This document shows, one piece after another, positions 63,756 through 64,000 of a stretch of 64,000 bases of DNA (position 1 is the stretch's first letter; every line of letters begins with the position of its first letter). This DNA is from Neobacillus muris (GTDB taxonomy: Bacteria; Bacillota; Bacilli; Bacillales; Cytobacillaceae). The stretch is from contig NZ_CALPDF010000003.1 in assembly GCF_943193175.1 (NCBI RefSeq), positions 186,001 through 250,000 on the forward strand, written 5' to 3'. The notes under the pieces are model-generated. The model was given only the letters and a program-made list of their open reading frames with translations, searched no databases and had not been told where the DNA came from. A program made the translations under genes and the position numbers.

Positions 63756-64000
63756 TTAATCCTCATTCTCATTCGCTTTCGGTTTTTGGATATTGGCGGA
63801 TCTTCCTTTACCTGCCGCCAGAGACGGAAGCCGCTCCATTTTCCACCACGGCATGCGAAAGAAGGAGTCCTTCTGGTCAGATGGCTGGAAAGGGGAAGCA
63901 GGAGACAAATAAGATTCTCCAAATGATCTTAAGGAAAGGGCATGAATGGCGATCAAGGCAAATACAACCGAAAACCCAAGCAAACCGAGCATACCTGAGG
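63756..64000 (-). CDS. gerKA: GerAA-type germinant receptor subunit A, C-terminal end (N-terminus outside window)
   Basis: The minus-strand frame enters from the right edge and ends at 63756, giving about 80 C-terminal residues. A membrane helix (LGLLGFSVVFALIAIHALSL) is followed by the typical GerAA tail: FGESYLSPASPFQPSDQKDS, then FFRMPWWKMERLPSLAAGKG with the conserved P-W-W and R-P residues. GerAA spans the spore inner membrane and works with B and C subunits. The last 48 bases before gerKC hold its ribosome binding site. Confidence 0.85.
   Translation of the reverse strand, partial: SGMLGLLGFSVVFALIAIHALSLRSFGESYLSPASPFQPSDQKDSFFRMPWWKMERLPSLAAGKGRSANIQKPKANENED

Overview
The window is a chromosomal segment of an endospore-forming Bacillaceae bacterium (Firmicutes, moderate-to-low GC, AGGAGG-type ribosome binding sites). 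Evidence for this is an alpha/beta SASP with a sigma-G promoter, a GerA-type germinant receptor operon, GerW/YtfJ, RefZ, EzrA, SftA, CcpA, a T-box tyrS and an S4 leader on rpsD. Gene order follows the ytkL-to-ytgP part of the Bacillus subtilis chromosome (moaB-ackA-ytxK-tpx-ytfJ-ytfI-yteJ-sppA-ytdI ... amyX-ytlR-ytlP-ytkP ... ytzG-ytgP-ytfP). Codon use and gene content resemble Mesobacillus, Neobacillus or Cytobacillus-like genera more than B. subtilis itself; that placement is inference. No rRNA, tRNA, prophage, transposase gene or CRISPR array was seen.

Layout. 1-1 kb: end of an M24 peptidase, then a very likely 6S RNA with its own promoter and terminator. 1-1.9 kb: three tiny minus-strand genes, two of them paralogous W/F/G/P-rich proteins. 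1.9-10.5 kb: a universal stress protein, a small hypothetical, then the minus-strand run moaB, ecsC-like, ackA (with a CcpA site), ytxK, tpx, ytfJ, ytfI, yteJ, sppA. 10.6-22.7 kb: nadK2, rarD-like, mbcS, a SASP, thiI with its cysteine desulfurase, ezrA, refZ, ytsP, megL-like, rpsD. 23.0-23.3 kb: a tandem array of about five hairpin repeats. 23.3-34.7 kb: tyrS with T-box, a class A PBP, acsA divergent from acuABC, ccpA, and the chorismate mutase-DAHP synthase gene. 34.9-42.7 kb: ytxJ, ytxH, ytxG, a MITE-like palindrome, murC, sftA, ytpQ, ytpP, and a lipoprotein. 42.8-53.8 kb: DUF84 NTPase, M42 aminopeptidase, ytzB, ytnP, trmB, ytzH, ytmP, amyX, ytlR, ytlP, ytkP, dat. 53.9-64 kb: ytzE, an amino acid permease, an E. 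coli-type speD, dps with a PerR-like box, ytzG, murJ (ytgP), ytfP and a gerK-ordered A-C-B germinant receptor operon running off the window.

Functional connections. Acetate metabolism is concentrated here: ackA makes acetate, AcsA reactivates it, AcuA/AcuC set AcsA acetylation, and CcpA, encoded next to them, has cre-like sites in front of both ackA and acuA. Cell-envelope and division functions (murC, murJ, PBP, ezrA, sftA) and sulfur chemistry (thiI, desulfurase, megL, ytkP, tpx, ytsP, ytxJ) are also well represented.

Most of the window is conserved Bacillus backbone. The parts that deserve a second look are non-coding or very small: the 6S-like RNA, the hairpin array at 22971-23268, the 115-bp palindrome after murC, the triple half-site operator upstream of the DAHP synthase gene, the RPWGFGF micro-proteins, and the SASP leader whose Shine-Dalgarno sits in a perfect inverted repeat. 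I found no clearly new multi-gene system.
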